Below are positions 61,356 through 64,000 of a stretch of DNA of 64,000 nucleotides, piece after piece. A model generated the notes under the pieces. The model was not told the DNA's origin and made no database searches. It saw only the letters and a list, made by a program, of their open reading frames with translations. Source of the stretch: Oceanobacillus oncorhynchi (lineage in GTDB: Bacteria; Bacillota; Bacilli; Bacillales; Amphibacillaceae); assembly GCF_000821065.1 (NCBI RefSeq), contig NZ_CDGG01000001.1, forward strand, positions 3,162,001 to 3,226,000. The letters run 5' to 3'. Both the position numbers and the translations under genes were made by a program. Position 1 is the first letter of the stretch. Each line of letters begins with the position of its first letter.

Positions 61356-61760
61356 ATGAAAAGAACGGTTGAAATTGTATTAGGTGTCATTGGAATGGTC
61401 GGATATGGACTGGTTGCAGCTTTAGGCGGGTTTATGTTATTTCTGCAAAATAATGAAGACCTCCTTCAAGAAGTAGTAGAGCAAAATCCAGAAATGGATC
61501 TTAATGATCTGAATACGGTCATGGAAGGAATGGGCGCAGGAGGGTGGGCGCTTCTCATTACTTCTATCCTCGCGATTATTTTAAGCCTTGCAGCGATTTT
61601 CTTGATTAAAGGGAATAAACAGCCGAAAATTGCAGGTTCGATTTTCATTGTGATTTCTATCTTAGGATCGATTGTTACCGTAGGGTTTGGTATTATTCCT
61701 GGCATCTTCCTGCTTATTAGCGGTATTATGTGTCTGGTTCGGAAGCAAGGGACTCTATAA
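61356..61760 (+). CDS. DUF4064 four-helix membrane protein 2
   Basis: 134 residues; GGGAGGTATAA precedes ATG 61356. Same plan as the protein at 51533: helix 1 (VEIVLGVIGMVGYGLVAALGGFMLF), an acidic loop (NNEDLLQEVVEQNPEMDLNDL), and three helices with PKIAGSIFIVISILGSIVTVGFGIIPG. Third gene of the exporter operon, while the paralogue is first in the mirror-image operon. Role unknown. Confidence 0.85.
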   Translation: MKRTVEIVLGVIGMVGYGLVAALGGFMLFLQNNEDLLQEVVEQNPEMDLNDLNTVMEGMGAGGWALLITSILAIILSLAAIFLIKGNKQPKIAGSIFIVISILGSIVTVGFGIIPGIFLLISGIMCLVRKQGTL

Positions 61761-61787
61761 GAGTATTTTTAAGTTTAAAGAGAAGGG

Positions 61788-61826
61788 GCTGTCATCAAAG
61801 GAAGGATATATTTGATGACAGCTTTA
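61788..61826 (+). terminator. Terminator of the exporter/DUF4064 operon
   Basis: GCTGTCATCAAA pairs with TTTGATGACAGC, followed by TTTAGAGTTTT. Confidence 0.65.
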
Positions 61827-61893
61827 GAGTTTTATTATTTAACGTTGAATCGAAAGAAATTGATGAAGCAAAAAGGAAGCGGAGGTGTTAAAA

Positions 61894-62112
61894 GTGAATA
61901 ATAAGATTACATATGTCATATTTGCAGTAAGTATGCTGCTAATTCCATATTTTATCTTTCAAATTATTCATCATAAGGGTAATCTAGGCTGGCAAATTTA
62001 TTCAGGTTTGATGATTAATTGTTCAATTATCGCTGCACTGCTTATTGTCAGTCATTGGAGAGACGTGAAAATCAATAAGTTATGGCATGATGAAATCTAT
62101 TTAAAAAGCTAG
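61894..62112 (+). CDS. Small two-helix membrane protein
   Basis: 72 residues. GTG 61894 fits GCGGAGGTG; GTG 61885 is too close. Two helices (ITYVIFAVSMLLIPYFIFQII and IYSGLMINCSIIAALLIVSHW) with a short loop. Unknown family. The 240 bp after it hold only AT-rich sequence up to the next ribosome site. Confidence 0.5.
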   Translation: MNNKITYVIFAVSMLLIPYFIFQIIHHKGNLGWQIYSGLMINCSIIAALLIVSHWRDVKINKLWHDEIYLKS

Positions 62113-62351
62113 TATCGTACTTTAAACTATTTTACACGCAGGGCAGGATTTGTAATAATTAGGGTGCTGAGTAATTAATAATGCACATATATTAGCGGAA
62201 TCTATTTGAAAGGAATTAATTGAAAGTTAATAATATTTATTGTATAAAAAAACAAATAACAAATGTATTGATTTGATTGTTGAAGAAATAGCAGAAAATT
62301 AAAGTTACTCTTTTACCGAATAAATGAATGGGATATACAAGGAGGCAAAAA

Positions 62352-63146
62352 ATGAGTGAACGATCTATCAAAATTTTAGAGCTTGAAAAGAAATATGGAA
62401 ATCAAGCTGCTGTCAAACAGATTAATTTTGAAGTGAGAAAAGGCGAACTGTTTGGATTTTTAGGGCCAAATGGGGCAGGAAAAACAACGACGATTAAAAT
62501 GATGACTGGATTGCTTGAGCCAACAAATGGAACGATTGAAATAAATGGTTATGATATTTGGAAAAATCCGCTTGAAGCGAAAAAGCAGATTGCTTATGTT
62601 CCAGACCAGCCAAATTTATATCCGAAACTGACTGGATGGGAATATCTGGAGTTTGTAGCATCTGTATTTCAAATATCATCGGATCATTTTAAAGAACGGG
62701 CGGAGCAGTTACTGTCCATATTTGGACTGACGGACCGGGCTAATGAATTAATAGAAGGATATTCTCATGGGATGAAGCAGAAAATTGCAATCTGTGGAGC
62801 ACTCGTCCATGATCCGGAAATTTTATTTTTAGATGAACCAACCGTGGGGCTTGATCCTAAAAGTGCACGGAATCTTAAAAATTTGCTCAGAGAAGAATGC
62901 GATAAAGGCATGACGGTGTTTTTAACAACACATATTCTTGAAATCGCGGAACAGATGTGTGACCGGATCGGTATTATTTCAGATGGTGCTATCATCGCAC
63001 TTGGAACAATGGATGAATTAAGGGAAAAAGACGGACGTACAGAGGGAAGTCTTGAAGAAATTTTCTTAGAATTAACAGGCAGTGATGACCAAGAAGCGAT
63101 TATTGAGGAGATGGCGAAAGAAAATCAACCAGGTGGTCCATCATGA
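62352..63146 (+). CDS. ABC transporter ATP-binding protein (EcsA/YthP-like)
   Basis: 264 residues. ATG 62352 follows ACAAGGAGGC. Walker A GPNGAGKTT (~39-47), signature YSHGMKQKI, Walker B ILFLDEPTVGLD, switch His TTHI. It is shorter at the C-terminus than the two BcrA-like ATPases, like ATPases paired with large ABC_tran_2 permeases. Overlaps the permease start by 4 bp. Confidence 0.92.
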   Translation: MSERSIKILELEKKYGNQAAVKQINFEVRKGELFGFLGPNGAGKTTTIKMMTGLLEPTNGTIEINGYDIWKNPLEAKKQIAYVPDQPNLYPKLTGWEYLEFVASVFQISSDHFKERAEQLLSIFGLTDRANELIEGYSHGMKQKIAICGALVHDPEILFLDEPTVGLDPKSARNLKNLLREECDKGMTVFLTTHILEIAEQMCDRIGIISDGAIIALGTMDELREKDGRTEGSLEEIFLELTGSDDQEAIIEEMAKENQPGGPS

Positions 63147-64000
63147 TAAAGGTTTTGCTCAAGAATCAGCGCAGAATATTTGTAAATACACTCAAATCAC
63201 AAAATCTTAAAAATTATTTTGCCTATCTTTTTGTTTTTGCAGTCTTGGCTGTTCTGTTGTTTTTTGTCTCTCAGGCGATATGGAACATTGCCGGTTCGGT
63301 GACTGAGCCCATTTTAGATGGGATCTTTTCTTTCAGCTTGTTAATGATTATTGGAATGATTATTTTAATCGGGATGCCAGAAGTGTTTAAACACTTGTAC
63401 TCGGCAACCGATTTAGAGTTTCTGTTCACCATGCCGATTAAAACGAGACAAATTTTTATAATGAAGTACATGCAAAGTTTTATCGGCGCACCTTTGACTG
63501 TTTTTTTATTTCTTTTAGTACCACTTACAGCTTATGGGGTGGCCAGCGGCGCAAATATTATCTATTATTTCGTACTTGTATGTATGTTGTTTACAGCGGC
63601 TACCATTGGGCTTTCCATTGCCTACCTGCTTAATTTGGTTGTCATACAGCTTATTCCTGCAAGACGAGCAAATGAATTGATGACAGCGATGACCTTTCTG
63701 TCAGGATTGTTTGTCTATTTGATATTTATGTTACCGCAAATATCAAATAACCGTTCATTATCAGAGTCTCTTATGGCAGGGCTTCCAGTTTTACCGGATT
63801 GGGTACCGGTAAGCTGGGGAAGTGATGCATTAATTCAGGCAGCAAATGGTTCAATGAGCTTTTTCCTGCCAATGATTTTATTGATACTTTTTGCCGGAGT
63901 GTTGATTTTACTTACGACGACATTAGTTGAAAAAGGATTCCGCACGGGTTGGGTTAGACTAAGTGAAGGAAGCGGGAAAAAGAAAAAGCGTAAACCTAAA
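63143..64000 (+). CDS. Large ABC permease, N-terminal part (cut by window end)
   Basis: ATG 63143 overlaps the ATPase stop; the frame stays open for 286 codons to the window edge. An initial KVLLKNQRRIFVNTLKSQNLKNYF segment is followed by about six hydrophobic helices. The loop SATDLEFLFTMPIKTRQIFIMKY is the conserved cytoplasmic motif of the putative ABC exporter family (ABC_tran_2, YthQ-like). The rest lies outside the window. Confidence 0.85.
   Translation, partial: MIKVLLKNQRRIFVNTLKSQNLKNYFAYLFVFAVLAVLLFFVSQAIWNIAGSVTEPILDGIFSFSLLMIIGMIILIGMPEVFKHLYSATDLEFLFTMPIKTRQIFIMKYMQSFIGAPLTVFLFLLVPLTAYGVASGANIIYYFVLVCMLFTAATIGLSIAYLLNLVVIQLIPARRANELMTAMTFLSGLFVYLIFMLPQISNNRSLSESLMAGLPVLPDWVPVSWGSDALIQAANGSMSFFLPMILLILFAGVLILLTTTLVEKGFRTGWVRLSEGSGKKKKRKPK

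Overview
The window comes from a spore-forming, low-GC Bacillaceae bacterium, probably close to Oceanobacillus or Virgibacillus. Evidence: strong AGGAGG ribosome sites with many TTG/GTG starts, cre-like CcpA boxes, a T-box leader, a small protein carrying a GPR-type SASP cleavage site, a ppdK / CcpN-type repressor / YqfL-type regulator locus, and the GC-rich dispersed repeats typical of this group. The genus is inference. No rRNA, tRNA, phage or CRISPR array was seen.

Layout. 1-5.3 kb: end of an MDR oxidoreductase, a frameshifted acetyltransferase, a cupin, and a response regulator / ABC ATPase / permease / kinase unit. 5.3-13.3 kb: two lipoproteins, a SASP-like peptide, topoisomerase III, two small proteins and an amidohydrolase. 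13.6-19.0 kb: a CitAB-type two-component pair and a TctCBA tricarboxylate transporter. 19.0-20.6 kb: repeats and a HepT/MntA-type module with a broken antitoxin, followed by a tctA-like scar. 20.7-26.7 kb: a sigma-54 activator with its own regulon (iron alcohol dehydrogenase, GntP permease, MmsA-type dehydrogenase). 26.9-30.7 kb: a GntR-controlled sugar-acid dehydratase and GntP permease. 30.7-31.2 kb: composite repeats. 31.4-35.9 kb: two SDR plus Na+/amino-acid symporter units. 36-37.4 kb: a truncated type-2 ileS behind a decayed T-box. 37.9-43.3 kb: a hydroxyacid dehydrogenase and the PPDK regulatory locus. 43.5-46 kb: a degraded sensor gene and a truncated hydrolase on either side of an IS3-family remnant. 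46.4-64 kb: a TetR regulator and an envelope-stress/export island of YdbS/YdbT PH-domain proteins, three ABC exporters, two DUF4064 proteins, two two-component systems and two LolA/RseB-like proteins.

How it works together. The centre is carbon-acid scavenging: tricarboxylates (Tct), a hydroxy acid probably routed through malonate semialdehyde to acetyl-CoA (sigma-54 operon), and a sugar acid (GntR operon). Each has its own sensor, and several have cre boxes. PPDK with its two regulators links this to gluconeogenesis. The right third looks like defence against envelope-active compounds.

Most notable: (i) a complete sigma-54 circuit with two 18-bp dyads and a -24/-12 promoter, (ii) a dispersed hairpin element with an invariant 11-nt loop and covarying stem, (iii) a type-2 ileS fragment behind a T-box with an ATC specifier but no recognisable antiterminator, (iv) a HepT/MntA module with truncated antitoxin, and (v) mirrored ABC-DUF4064 modules around two two-component systems.
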